DNA of 64,000 nucleotides from Bacteroidota bacterium (GCA_016718825.1 JADKCL010000026.1:1-64000), one strand, 5' to 3'; counted from the stretch's first letter, positions 1 through 9,666 are shown. A program made the numbers and translations. The notes: generated by a model from the sequence alone, not told the origin.

Positions 1-2
1 GC

Positions 3-1856
3 GCCTTTGCCCAATCCTCCGTCTTCATCCGCAACAATTCTTGGCTGGATTTCGACATCAAACTGGTCCAAAACGGCTCCCATAGCCCCAATGCGCAGCA
101 ATACAACCACAACACGACCTTGCTTGCCAATTGGATCGAAGACACCGAGGTGTTCAATACCATGCGCGATTCCACCGTCGTTCCCATCGGGGATTCCGTG
201 ATCTACAGCTTGGCACTTTCCCACGGCTTGGATACCGTTTGGTTCGATCTCCGCATGCAACGCAGCGGACCGCTGACCACCGTTGCTTCCCGTCTACATG
301 GCGACACCTTCGATACCGGATACAACGCCGACGGCAGCTTCCATCTGGGCATCGTGACCATCGCCGGGCGCACCTTGACCTTTCAGTACAAGGCCGACAA
401 CGACGATACACAGCAGAGCATGGACATTCGCCTAGCTATCCATGAATCGCCCATCTATGCAATTGATTCGGCAGACTTCTCCAATCCCAATGTGCTGAAT
501 GTCATGGCCTACAACATACAGATGCTGCCCTTGGGCGTCGTCGGGATGCCGCAAGCCGATGACCGTGCTGATTTGTTGCCCGCCCAATTTTCCCCTTGGC
601 AAGACGTCGTGATCTTCGAAGAGGCATTCGATCCGCTTCCGAGGCTGCAAAACCTTGAACCCGCCATGTTGGCCGCCGGATACGCCCACAATTCCGGGAT
701 TCTGAACGACTATTTCCCCTTCAACGGCGGCGTTATCATCTTCAGCAAATGGCCCATCGAAGCCACCGATCAGTATGATTTCGAATTGTGTGGCCCGAGT
801 TCGCAGGATTGCCTTGCCAACAAAGGCATCAAATACGCCCGCATCAACAAGCTCGGCAAATACTACAATGTCTTCGGCACCCACTTCGACGCCGGCAGTG
901 ACGCCCCTGATCTCGAAGCCAAAAACCTGCAATACACCGAGATGAAGAACTTTATCGCCGCCCAGAACATCCCGCAGCACGAGGCCGTGATCTGGGGAGG
1001 CGACCTCAATACCGACGCCAACAACAGCCACAACCTGTATTACAACATGCTGGATTCGATCGACATTGTGGTTCCGGATTACAGCGGTTTCTTCGAATCC
1101 AATTTTGGACGCGACACCGGAGACGTCATCGACCACGTATTCACTGATCCCCGCTACCTGCTCCCTTTGGAAGGCCAAGTGTTCATTACCACCTTTCGCA
1201 GTCTTTCCTCCGTTTTATGGGATCTCAGCGAATTCAGCGACCACCGTTCCGCCATTGCAAGGTTCAGATTCCCTGATTTGAGCGTCACAGGAGGGGATCA
1301 AGTGCTTTGTCCCGGCGAATCACTTTCCTTCTCAAGTACCGCCGACATTCCCGTACAGCGAATTTGGTACCACAATGGCCTGCCGATGGCGGGCGTCGTC
1401 GGTCCGGGAATCGCAATCAACGCCACAACCTTGTCCGACTCCGGATTGTATGAGCTGGAAATGCGTTATGCCCAAACCTACGGCACAGGACAGGGCCCCA
1501 TTGACCTGTTGCTGTATCCCAATGGTCCCGTCACCCGCACCGCCAACATCCGCATGCGCGCCGGACTGGCAGACGTGAGCTTGGCCAATTGTCCGATCGC
1601 CGCACCCGATCCCGCCCTGAAGACCCTGCAAGTGTTTCCCAATCCGGCAAATACGCAGTTGCACCTCCAAAGGGAAAGCCAAGTTCCGTTGGTTTGGGAG
1701 CTGAAAGATCTCCGCGGAATCAACCTTCAAAAGGACGTTTGGAGTGCCCAATCCCTCACGATTGACCTCACCCAATTGCCCCAAGGCATTTACATCTTGC
1801 ATCTCACCGGAAAAAACGGAACAGCTCACCACGAAAAGATCATGGTAGCGCGTTAG
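3..1856 (+). CDS. Secreted sphingomyelinase-like phosphodiesterase with T9SS sorting domain (5' partial)
   Basis: The reading frame is open from base 3, so the gene begins upstream of the window. The first visible residues, AFAQ, look like the end of a signal peptide. An endonuclease/exonuclease/phosphatase fold spans about nt 486-1270, with motifs NVLNVMAYN, VIFEEAFD (metal-binding Glu), GTHFDAG, GGDLNTD, VIDHVF and the terminal FSDHRSAI. This order fits the bacterial neutral sphingomyelinase / DNase I superfamily, so a secreted, metal-dependent phosphodiesterase is likely; the substrate is inferred. An Ig-like segment (about 1290-1540) follows. The last ~80 residues (VFPNPANTQL to HHEKIMVAR) form a T9SS type A sorting domain, indicating outer-membrane export. 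A TTG at 120 opens an ORF but would remove sequence that clearly belongs to the protein. Confidence 0.85.
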   Translation, partial: AFAQSSVFIRNNSWLDFDIKLVQNGSHSPNAQQYNHNTTLLANWIEDTEVFNTMRDSTVVPIGDSVIYSLALSHGLDTVWFDLRMQRSGPLTTVASRLHGDTFDTGYNADGSFHLGIVTIAGRTLTFQYKADNDDTQQSMDIRLAIHESPIYAIDSADFSNPNVLNVMAYNIQMLPLGVVGMPQADDRADLLPAQFSPWQDVVIFEEAFDPLPRLQNLEPAMLAAGYAHNSGILNDYFPFNGGVIIFSKWPIEATDQYDFELCGPSSQDCLANKGIKYARINKLGKYYNVFGTHFDAGSDAPDLEAKNLQYTEMKNFIAAQNIPQHEAVIWGGDLNTDANNSHNLYYNMLDSIDIVVPDYSGFFESNFGRDTGDVIDHVFTDPRYLLPLEGQVFITTFRSLSSVLWDLSEFSDHRSAIARFRFPDLSVTGGDQVLCPGESLSFSSTADIPVQRIWYHNGLPMAGVVGPGIAINATTLSDSGLYELEMRYAQTYGTGQGPIDLLLYPNGPVTRTANIRMRAGLADVSLANCPIAAPDPALKTLQVFPNPANTQLHLQRESQVPLVWELKDLRGINLQKDVWSAQSLTIDLTQLPQGIYILHLTGKNGTAHHEKIMVAR

Positions 1857-2005
1857 GTTTCTACCCTTAAAAGGTTGTCAATTCCCCCATTGCGGCTAAG
1901 CTACCATAGCGCAGCAGCAGCGGGAATTTCAATCCTCCTGCCCCTGCAAAGCAAAACCCAAAGCAGACAAAATGAAATATCCGCTGTCTCCACACTCGAC
2001 AATTC

Positions 2006-2098
<93 letters not shown>

Positions 2099-2222
2099 TC
2101 CCCATTCTCTCCAAGTTGATAATTTGCACACTTTTGTACCACTTTTTCCGAAAATTCCTGCAATATTAGCGGACTTACTGCGCTGAATCATCATTGATTC
2201 TGAACGCAGAAGCAAAAGTTGC

Positions 2223-5018
2223 ATGAAGAAAGTTTACCCTCTACTTCTGATCATGTCATTTTTGAGCGTAGCCTTTGCCGGATATGGGCAGGGGACTTTA
2301 CGTGGAAAAGTGACCGACAAGGCCACCGGCGAAGCGCTTGCAGGAGCCAAAGTTTTCCTTCAAGGCGGCGCAGCAGGCGGTTTGGCCGACGATGAAGGCA
2401 ACTTCGAATTCCAGGTCCCGCAGGCCCCGCCGTTTCAGGTGATCGTCACATTCATGTCCTACGATACCCTCCGCACCGAGGTCACCGACCTCAACAAACC
2501 CCTCAAATTGGGCATGGACGAAAAAACCGTGCAGGTGCAGGCCGTCGAAATCATCGGCCGCAACATCTCTGAAAAAGAAGCCGAAAATCCGCTGACGGTC
2601 GAAAGCATGGGCGCCATCGCCATCAAGGAAGTCGCCGGTGCTGACTTCTACGCCTCCCTCGGCAACATGAAAGGCGTGGACCTCACATCCGCCAGCCTCG
2701 GATTCAAAATCATCAACACCCGCGGATTCAACAGCACTTCGCCTGTCAGGTCCCTTCAAATCATCGACGGTGTAGACAACCAAGCACCCGGCCTGAACTT
2801 CTCCCTCGGCAACTTCCTGGGTTCCTCCGAATTGGATGTGCAGAAAGTAGACCTCGTAGTTGGCGCAAGCTCAGCTTATTACGGACCGAATGCATTCAAC
2901 GGCGTCATCAGCATGACCACCAAGAATCCATTCATCCACCAAGGCTTGAGCATACAAGGCAGGGTAGGGGAACGCAATTTGGCCGAAGTTGCCCTGCGTT
3001 ATGCCAAAGCCTTCAAAAACAAAAACGACGAAGATGTCTTCGCCTTCAAGATCAACGGTGCCTTCATGCGGGCCAATGATTGGAATGCCACCAACATCGA
3101 CCCGACACAACAAAGCCTCGTCGGCGTCGACAATCCCGGCGGCTACGACAAAGTCAATACCTATGGGGATGAAAACCTCACCTCGGGCATCAACTACGCC
3201 CTCGACAATTCCAGCAAACGCGCCTACCCCGGCTTGGGTATCTGGCACAGAGACGGTTACAAGGAATCAGACGTTGTCAATTACAATACTTACAATGTCA
3301 AACTGGGTGGCGCACTCCATTTCAAAGTCCTCAAAGGCGCCGAACTCATCGCAGGCTCCAACTTCGGTACAGGAACCACAGTGTATCAAGGCGACAACCG
3401 TTACAGCCTCAAAGACATTCTCTTTTTCCAGCACAAACTCGAACTCAAAAAGGAAGACAAAGGCTTTATTCGCAGCTACTTTACCCATGAGGATGCCGGA
3501 AAGAGCTACGATGCAGTCTTTACGGCGTTTATGATCCAGGACGCCGCCAAAAACACCAACGAATGGAGCAACGATTACCGCAACTACTGGGCCACGCGCG
3601 TCACCACGCGGGCGCAGGCTTTGCCAGGTTACCCGCAATTTACCCAGCCAAACCGTCCTTGGGACGATGAATACTTGCAACTCGACTCTGTGATGGCCGC
3701 CAACCAAGACTCCTTGGTCGTTTGGCATCAACAGGCACGCGACTTTGCCAATTCTGCGAATCTGACCGACGGTACCTTGGACCGTTTCGAGCCGGGCACT
3801 GCCGCTTTTGACTCCGTTTTGGCGGATGTGACAAGCCGCACAGCCTTCACGGAAGGGGGAACAAGATTCTTTGACCGGTCCAAACTATGGCACCTCCAAG
3901 GCGAATACAAATTCACCCCCAGCTTCATGGACATCGTCGTCGGGGGCAACGTTCGCGTTTATTTGCCCTACTCCGAAGGCACCATCTTCAGCGATACCAA
4001 TGGCGTGCGCATCATCAACAAGGAAGCAGGCATCTACGCAGGATTGGAAAAGCGGATCATGAACAACCGCATGAAGCTCAATGCAACCTGCCGACTTGAC
4101 AAGAACCAGAATTTCAACTTCTTGGTGTCGCCAGCGGTCTCGGCCGTGTACAACATCAACGCAGACAATATCCTGCGTTTGGCCCTGAATTCCGCCATTC
4201 GCAACCCGAGTTTGTCGGAGCAATATCTGTATTACAATGTCGGTCGCGCTTTGTTGGTGGGCAACGTCGAAGGCAGGGATTCCTTGGTCACTTTGGAATC
4301 CCTCAACAACTTCTTCGACTCTCAAAACCCGGATACCCTCAGCTATTTCAACGTCGCTGCCATTCGTCCAGAGAAGGTTAAAAGCGCTGAAATCGGCTAC
4401 CGCGGCACGATCGGCGAACATTTATTCATCGACGCGAGCTATTATTTCAGCCTTTACCAGGACTTTATTGGTTATAAAGTGGGCGCCGATATCTCAGTCG
4501 ATCAATTTAACCTCGCGACGGTCAAGCGCATCTACCGCGTCGCTGCCAATTCCGATAACCTTGTCACCACTCAGGGATTCTCCGCAGGGGCCAACTACTA
4601 TTTCAAAAAGTACTACATGGTCAATGCCAATTACTCCTGGAACAAGCTCAACAAATTGACCGTGGATGACCCGATCATCCCTGCCTTTAATACTCCCGAG
4701 CACAAGTTCAACATCGGCTTTGGCGGCCGGAATATTCCCGTTACACTCGGCGAAAAGACCATTCGGAACTTGGGCTTCAACACCAACTTCAAATGGGTAC
4801 AAGGCTTTCAATTCGAAGGTTCGCCCCAATTCACCGGCTTTGTTCCCACCTATTGGTTGTTTGACGGTCAAATCAACAAGAAGGTGGAGAAGATCCACAC
4901 CACTTTCAAGCTGGGTGCAAGCAACGTCCTGAACAAGCAGGCGCTGCAAGTATTTGGCGGCCCTTACGTCGGTCGGATGGCTTATTTCCAGGTGCTTGTG
5001 GAGTTAGATAAATTGTAA
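2223..5018 (+). CDS. TonB-dependent receptor with carboxypeptidase-regulatory-like domain
   Basis: A 931-residue outer-membrane receptor. Residues 1-22 are a signal peptide (MKKVYPLLLIMS...). Residues ~24-95 form the Ig-like CarboxypepD_reg domain (TLRGKVTDKATGEALAGAKV). The plug follows at about 120-230, with INTRGFNSTSPVR, LQIIDGVDNQAPG and VDLVVGASSAYYGPNAFNG. The rest is rich in aromatic beta strands and ends in a terminal-strand-like GRMAYFQVLVELDKL. Such receptors import large or scarce substrates using TonB/ExbB energy. No SusD-like partner follows, so it is not a SusCD glycan locus; the downstream gene is a secreted hydrolase-like protein. The ligand cannot be inferred. Confidence 0.92.
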   Translation: MKKVYPLLLIMSFLSVAFAGYGQGTLRGKVTDKATGEALAGAKVFLQGGAAGGLADDEGNFEFQVPQAPPFQVIVTFMSYDTLRTEVTDLNKPLKLGMDEKTVQVQAVEIIGRNISEKEAENPLTVESMGAIAIKEVAGADFYASLGNMKGVDLTSASLGFKIINTRGFNSTSPVRSLQIIDGVDNQAPGLNFSLGNFLGSSELDVQKVDLVVGASSAYYGPNAFNGVISMTTKNPFIHQGLSIQGRVGERNLAEVALRYAKAFKNKNDEDVFAFKINGAFMRANDWNATNIDPTQQSLVGVDNPGGYDKVNTYGDENLTSGINYALDNSSKRAYPGLGIWHRDGYKESDVVNYNTYNVKLGGALHFKVLKGAELIAGSNFGTGTTVYQGDNRYSLKDILFFQHKLELKKEDKGFIRSYFTHEDAGKSYDAVFTAFMIQDAAKNTNEWSNDYRNYWATRVTTRAQALPGYPQFTQPNRPWDDEYLQLDSVMAANQDSLVVWHQQARDFANSANLTDGTLDRFEPGTAAFDSVLADVTSRTAFTEGGTRFFDRSKLWHLQGEYKFTPSFMDIVVGGNVRVYLPYSEGTIFSDTNGVRIINKEAGIYAGLEKRIMNNRMKLNATCRLDKNQNFNFLVSPAVSAVYNINADNILRLALNSAIRNPSLSEQYLYYNVGRALLVGNVEGRDSLVTLESLNNFFDSQNPDTLSYFNVAAIRPEKVKSAEIGYRGTIGEHLFIDASYYFSLYQDFIGYKVGADISVDQFNLATVKRIYRVAANSDNLVTTQGFSAGANYYFKKYYMVNANYSWNKLNKLTVDDPIIPAFNTPEHKFNIGFGGRNIPVTLGEKTIRNLGFNTNFKWVQGFQFEGSPQFTGFVPTYWLFDGQINKKVEKIHTTFKLGASNVLNKQALQVFGGPYVGRMAYFQVLVELDKL

Positions 5019-5067
5019 ATCATTGATTTTTAATATTGTTTATCCAAGTTTTTTAGAATCAAATTTG

Positions 5068-6570
5068 ATGAGTATGAAGAAATTACTACTGTTTACAGCG
5101 TTTCTAGCGCTGATGGTGGCGGCCGTACCGGCCAATGCCCAACGTTACCTGTCCGAGATTTTCTCGTCGATCACGGTGAACCAGAACATTCAATACGCGA
5201 CCAACATCACGGTGATCACCGGCTCGCCCGGTTTGGACACTTTGACCTATGACGTTTATCACCCGATGGGGGATACCCTTGCCGAGCGTCCAGTCGTGAT
5301 CGTTGCCCACACCGGCATCTTCTTGCCTTCTCCACAAAATGGTCAGGCTACCGGCAGCAAGAGAGACTCTGCAGTCGTTGACATGTGCCGCAAGCTTGCC
5401 AAAAGAGGATTTGTGGCAATTGCCATGGACTACCGTTTTGGCTGGAACCCACTAGGTTCGACACAGGACATCCGCACAGGTACCTTGTTGAATGCTGCTT
5501 ACCGTGGCATCCAAGACGCACGTACCCTCGTGCGTTACCTGCGTAATGACTATGCCAACGGCAATCAGCATGCCATCAATCCAAACAGGATAGTGGTCGG
5601 CGGTATGGGTACCGGTGGTTATATCTCCTTGGGTGCTGCCTACCTGGACAGCTACGACGAGATCAACCTGAGCAAATTCCTCGACGGAAACGGCGACTCT
5701 TATGTCGATACTTCATTGTCAGGCGACGTCGAAGGCAAATGGTCACGCGCACTCAACGTGAGCAACTACCCTAACGAAAGCTCTACCATCCAGTTTGCAT
5801 TCAACATGGGCGGTGCAGTTGGTGACTCTACCTGGATCGAAGCTGGCGAAGTTCCTTCTGCTGGTGTACACGTGACGAGCGATCCATTTGCTCCTTACGA
5901 TTACGGCGCAGTTATCGTGCCTACCACAGGTCAGTTTGTGGTGAACGTGAGCGGCACCAAAGGCGTTCAGCGTTATGCTACTTCATTGGCTGTCAATGCA
6001 TCCTACGACACTTACACCTACGTGGATCCAACCTCCGTGCAAGCTGCAACCGTCAACGGTGGCTTGAATGGTCTGTTCCCTTTCTTCCGTCCATCCATGG
6101 AGTCGGCACCTTGGGAATATTGGGATAGCACGTATTGGAAAAATGTTCCCCACCCAACCTTGGGCAACTTCCACCTCGCAGGTTTGGCAACCAATCCTGA
6201 CATGGGCCGTGCTAAGTCATTGGCTTACATTGACTCGACGTTGAACTTCGTAGTGCCACGTATCGTTTGCGCATTGGGTATGCCAGGTTGCACCGGTGCT
6301 ACCACCGGCAACGTAGAGAACATCAGCGCAAGCGAAGTGTCTGTATTCCCTAACCCTTCTGCCAGCTTTGTCAATATCCGCACCAACGACGCCGGCAACC
6401 AATTGGTCGCCATCACCGTGACCGACCTCAATGGCCGTCAAGTGAAAGTCGCTGCTGATCTGAAAAGCAACAGCTATCAGTTGGACCATGCAGACCTCAC
6501 AGCAGGGATGTATTTCCTCACCGTTCAGACCCGCAAGGGTGTGATGACGCAGAAAGTGCTTTTCAACTAA
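5068..6570 (+). CDS. Secreted alpha/beta-hydrolase-like protein with T9SS sorting domain
   Basis: Start chosen at ATG 5068 (MSMKKLLLF...), which gives a clean signal peptide ending at about PANAQ; a TTG at 5023 would add a non-signal leader. The middle resembles dienelactone-hydrolase/esterase folds: RPVVIVAHTG strand, LAKRGFVAIAMDYRFGW, and a DARTLVRYLR helix before the expected nucleophile elbow. The elbow reads GGMGTGG, with Gly (codon 5608-5610, residue ~181) where these enzymes carry the catalytic Ser, so activity is doubtful. The C-terminus (SVFPNPSASF to GVMTQKVLFN) is a T9SS type A domain. The gene lies 49 bp after the TonB receptor and is probably co-transcribed with it. Confidence 0.82.
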   Translation: MSMKKLLLFTAFLALMVAAVPANAQRYLSEIFSSITVNQNIQYATNITVITGSPGLDTLTYDVYHPMGDTLAERPVVIVAHTGIFLPSPQNGQATGSKRDSAVVDMCRKLAKRGFVAIAMDYRFGWNPLGSTQDIRTGTLLNAAYRGIQDARTLVRYLRNDYANGNQHAINPNRIVVGGMGTGGYISLGAAYLDSYDEINLSKFLDGNGDSYVDTSLSGDVEGKWSRALNVSNYPNESSTIQFAFNMGGAVGDSTWIEAGEVPSAGVHVTSDPFAPYDYGAVIVPTTGQFVVNVSGTKGVQRYATSLAVNASYDTYTYVDPTSVQAATVNGGLNGLFPFFRPSMESAPWEYWDSTYWKNVPHPTLGNFHLAGLATNPDMGRAKSLAYIDSTLNFVVPRIVCALGMPGCTGATTGNVENISASEVSVFPNPSASFVNIRTNDAGNQLVAITVTDLNGRQVKVAADLKSNSYQLDHADLTAGMYFLTVQTRKGVMTQKVLFN

Positions 6571-6589
6571 GCAAGTTCTAATCAAGAAT

Positions 6590-6630
6590 ATGCGGCGTTT
6601 TCCTTGATTGGAAGACGCCGCATTCTTTTT
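6590..6630 (+). terminator. Intrinsic terminator
   Basis: Perfect 9-bp stem ATGCGGCGT (6590-6598) / ACGCCGCAT (6615-6623), followed by TCTTTTTG. It lies 20 bp after the hydrolase-like gene stop and should end the receptor-hydrolase transcript. Confidence 0.85.
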
Positions 6631-6695
6631 GTTATCATATCGTTTGTAAATTGCCTTCGATTCCATTCACCCTTTTTCAAAATCGAAACGTTGCT

Positions 6696-7337
6696 ATGAG
6701 AAATTTTCGAAGGATTTCGTTGACTGCGGCCACCTTGCTCTTCCTTGGATGGATGGGCACTGCCTCGGGCCAAGTCTACCTCAACTATGCGGTCAATCAG
6801 CCGGCTCCGCTTGAAGCCGAAGCGGGCCAAGACCAACTGATTTGCCCAGGCGATCCTGCCACATTGGGAGACAATCCTGCTGCGGTTGGCGGCTATGGTG
6901 GCTATTCCTACCAATGGGCACCTGCCCTTAACCTCACCAATCCGACCGTGTCCAACCCGATTGCGACCCCAACGCAAAACACCGATTATGTGCTGATGCT
7001 CACCGACTCCTTGGGCTGTACCGCCTACGATACCATCAGCATCGCCATCGATACCTGCATCGGCATCTCGGGAATGGCCGGCGTAAATGCATTCGAAGTA
7101 TTCCCCAATCCCAACGAAGGCAAATTCACCGTCAGCATCGACCTTGCAAGGCAATTTGAATCACTGAACCTCACCGTGGTCGACCTCAGCGGACGCACCG
7201 TATTTGCAAAGTTGCTGACGCAGCCGGGGAATGCCGTTCGCGAGCAAATCACCTTGAATGGTTTGAGCCGCGGAGCCTATTTCATTCGATTGGAAGGCGG
7301 AGACCTGCAATTGTCACGCAAAATGATCATTCGCTAA
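6696..7337 (+). CDS. Secreted PKD-like module protein with T9SS sorting domain
   Basis: 213 residues from ATG 6696; an upstream in-frame alternative at 6651 would put extra residues before an obvious signal peptide (MRNFRRISLTAATLLF...). One PKD/SprB-like module (LICPGDPATLGDNP to DSLGCTAYDTISI) is followed by a T9SS type A domain (FEVFPNPNEGKF to QLSRKMIIR). Such proteins are surface-exposed or secreted in Bacteroidota; no enzymatic signature is seen. The module is closely similar to two modules in the next gene, 18 bp downstream, so the pair likely forms an operon derived from shared repeats. Confidence 0.85.
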   Translation: MRNFRRISLTAATLLFLGWMGTASGQVYLNYAVNQPAPLEAEAGQDQLICPGDPATLGDNPAAVGGYGGYSYQWAPALNLTNPTVSNPIATPTQNTDYVLMLTDSLGCTAYDTISIAIDTCIGISGMAGVNAFEVFPNPNEGKFTVSIDLARQFESLNLTVVDLSGRTVFAKLLTQPGNAVREQITLNGLSRGAYFIRLEGGDLQLSRKMIIR

Positions 7338-7355
7338 TCCTCAAACCCAATCAAC

Positions 7356-8888
7356 ATGAAAACAACGATGAAAAAATATACAACTGCGCTCGCCCTTCTG
7401 ATGCTCTTTGGAATTGGCGGATTGCAAGCCCAAGCGCTGACCACCAAGGTCTGCAAAGGCGAAACGGTTTGCCATACCATCGGCGGTCACCGTGGTTTTG
7501 TACAATGGGAACAAAGTGCTGACGGCAATTCTTGGTTCCTTGTTCCTTTTATGTCGGCGGATACGTTTTGTATGACAGCCGATTCGAATGGCTACTACCG
7601 TGCTGCTGTACAAGAAGGTACATGCGCTCCCGTGTACACAGAAGTTCGATATGTGCAAGCAATCACAGTCACAGCCGATGCCGGCGCAGACGGCAGTGTT
7701 TGCGCCAACAGTGGCAGCCTGATCGGTGGATCACCAACCGCCTCGGGCGGCGTGAATCCCTACAGTTACAGTTGGACACCTGGCACAGGATTGAATTCGA
7801 CAACCGATGCAAATCCGACGGCTTCGCCCGCTTTGACAACCACTTATGTTGTGACCGTGACCGACTCGATCGGCTGTGTCGGCACTGACAGTGTAACCGT
7901 TACTCCAAGTGCTGCTGTGGTCGCAGATGCAGGTCCAGACTTGGCACTTTGCTTCGGCTCGTCCGCAACCTTGGGAGGTTCCCCCTCCGGCAGCGGCGGA
8001 ACAGGTGCTTTGACCTACCTTTGGTCACCGGCCACGGACCTTTCGTCGACGACGGTTGCCAATCCAACCGTGACTCCGACGAGTAGCAATACCTATATGC
8101 TCACCGTAACCGATTCCTTGGGTTGTTTTGCGATGGATACCGCGATGGTTGACACCAACAGTCAGCTGATTCACGACAGCACGACCTTTGTTTACACAGG
8201 CTCCGCGCAAATGTTTGTCGTACCTGGCTGTGTGGACAGCATCACGATGGATGTCTACGGGGCACAAGGCGGCGCCAACTGGATCAACAACACCAACTTC
8301 GGCGGACGTGTACGTGCGAAAATTGCGGTGACACCCGGCGAAACCCTCATGGTCTATGTCGGTCAGCAGCCCACAACTGGAACCGTTGCCGGCTGGAATG
8401 GCGGTGGTGCAGGTGACGGTGCTGGCAAAGGTGGCGGTGGCGCGTCGGATGTACGCCGTGGAGGCACGACGCTCAATGACCGCATCATCGTTGGCGGTGC
8501 AGGTGGCGGCGCAGGCTACTGGAGCAGCCTTCATGTAGTCGGTGGCGTCGGTGGCGGCTTGACAGGTGGAAATGGCTACCGGGATCCAAGTTTTAGCGCC
8601 AATCCTGGCGGGCTGGGTGCAGGCCAATCTGCTGGGGGTGCCAATGGCACCTGTGCCTCCTTTAACAATGTCCTGATGGCCGGCTCCTTTGGGCAGGGCG
8701 GAACTCCGCTCTCCTTCAATTGCGGATGCGAAGGCTACGGCGGCGGCGGCGGATGGTATGGCGGTGCGGGTAGCGGTAACTGCCGGGGCGCAGGTGGCGG
8801 CAGCAGCTACACCATTCCCACAGCAACCAACGTGCAGCATTTCCAAGGTGTGCGCGTCGGAAACGGCCAAGTGAAATTGGTCTGGTAA
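7356..8888 (+). CDS. Exported protein with two PKD-like modules and an ALK-type glycine-rich domain
   Basis: 510 residues; signal peptide MKTTMKKYTTALALLMLFG, with a second in-frame ATG at 7368. Two PKD-like modules occur (VCANSGSLIGGSP to DSIGCVGTDSV; LCFGSSATLGGSP to DSLGCFAMD). The C-terminal half (nt ~8180-8885) is extremely glycine-rich with the pattern GAQGG, VYVGQQP, GGGGASDVRRG, RIIVGGAGGGAGYW and terminal GNGQVKLVW. This matches the glycine-rich domain shared with ALK/LTK receptors and many bacterial surface proteins. No T9SS type A domain is present, so how it is retained is unclear. Probably an adhesive or structural surface protein. Confidence 0.82.
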   Translation: MKTTMKKYTTALALLMLFGIGGLQAQALTTKVCKGETVCHTIGGHRGFVQWEQSADGNSWFLVPFMSADTFCMTADSNGYYRAAVQEGTCAPVYTEVRYVQAITVTADAGADGSVCANSGSLIGGSPTASGGVNPYSYSWTPGTGLNSTTDANPTASPALTTTYVVTVTDSIGCVGTDSVTVTPSAAVVADAGPDLALCFGSSATLGGSPSGSGGTGALTYLWSPATDLSSTTVANPTVTPTSSNTYMLTVTDSLGCFAMDTAMVDTNSQLIHDSTTFVYTGSAQMFVVPGCVDSITMDVYGAQGGANWINNTNFGGRVRAKIAVTPGETLMVYVGQQPTTGTVAGWNGGGAGDGAGKGGGGASDVRRGGTTLNDRIIVGGAGGGAGYWSSLHVVGGVGGGLTGGNGYRDPSFSANPGGLGAGQSAGGANGTCASFNNVLMAGSFGQGGTPLSFNCGCEGYGGGGGWYGGAGSGNCRGAGGGSSYTIPTATNVQHFQGVRVGNGQVKLVW

Positions 8889-8909
8889 AATAGTTAATCC
8901 AGCATTTCT

Positions 8910-8953
8910 AAATGTCCGGGAAAAGGTCCAAACCTTGTTCCGGACATTTTTTT
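8910..8953 (+). terminator. Intrinsic terminator
   Basis: Stem AAATGTCCGG (8910-8919) / CCGGACATTT (from 8940) with a run of Ts to 8953, 21 bp after the glycine-rich gene stop. Confidence 0.85.
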
Positions 8954-8983
8954 ATCAAGATAAAGTTGTAATTCATTTTCCCT

Positions 8984-9013
8984 CGTACGGACAGGTCGCG
9001 ACCTGTCCGTACG
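8984..9013. repeat. Perfect 30-bp palindrome
   Basis: Two 15-base arms, CGTACGGACAGGTCG and CGACCTGTCCGTACG, abut with no spacer. It lies in the gap between a + strand terminator and a minus-strand small gene, without a T-tract, so it is unlikely to be a terminator. The form recalls REP-like interspersed palindromes; copies elsewhere cannot be seen from this window. Confidence 0.85.
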
Positions 9014-9212
9014 GGAGAAGGCTGTGTATTGGAAGCCTACGAAGATTGGTATCGAAAAATGCCTTTGTCCTGCGAGTATAGGACACACCCTGAAAAGCTA
9101 AAAAAGCAAAGCGTCGGGGCCATGCATTGCACCCGACGCTGCCATTTGCGCGCCAAAATTTGCAAGAGAACGTGGACAATTTCTCTGACAGTCAATGTGC
9201 GCGCAAGGTTTC

Positions 9213-9488
9213 TTATTCCTTCCTTTGGGTCAAACGGTGACGCTTCCAATTTCTGCATCGCAGATTGGAGCGCATTTTGTCATCCCAGGCAAACCAGAGA
9301 TGTTGTGCATTTCGTTTGGCGCGGCATCCGTTTTCGTGGTACCCTTCTTCGTTGCGTTCGGTAGCCGCGCGGCGCTCGTTGGTCGTCTTCGGACGTCGCC
9401 AGTTCGGCTTCCGCCAATAGGTGCAACGGGGCAACGGTTCCGGCCAATTGCGAAAACCAGGCCGCTTTTTTCGATTTTTATGCGTCAT
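9213..9488 (-). CDS. Small, highly basic hypothetical protein
   Basis: 91 residues, dominated by Arg, Lys, Asn and Trp (MTHKNRKKRPGFRNWPE..., RRPKTTNERRAATERNEEGY, terminal NWKRHRLTQRKE). The mix of charged patches with regularly placed Trp, and ordinary codons, suggests a real nucleic-acid-binding-type small protein, but I do not recognise the family with certainty. The overlapping + strand ORFs (9029-9503) look like shadows. The 178 bp upstream of its start (9489-9666) show no other recognisable feature. Confidence 0.5.
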   Translation of the reverse strand: MTHKNRKKRPGFRNWPEPLPRCTYWRKPNWRRPKTTNERRAATERNEEGYHENGCRAKRNAQHLWFAWDDKMRSNLRCRNWKRHRLTQRKE

Positions 9489-9666
9489 TTTTCATCCAGG
9501 TAATTACCTAGATGAATGCAGTGGGATAGGTCAAATAGTCTTTCATCAGCAGCAGAACTTTAAATCTGAATGGAAATTAGGCAAAGGAAATTCAGGGCTG
9601 ACAGATTCAGATGTGATCCGTCAGAATGCAGGGCTGTTCGGGAAAATGGAGTGGGGGAGCGGTTGC

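Noticed and set aside
2133..2171. Possible promoter before the first TonB receptor (TTTG ... TATTAGCG)
   Set aside because: The spacer of 27 bp and the poor -7 match do not fit the Bacteroidota consensus.
9029..9503. Two + strand ORFs (9029-9364 and 9195-9503)
   Set aside because: They lie opposite the better-supported small basic minus-strand gene and have odd Cys/Arg composition with no family.
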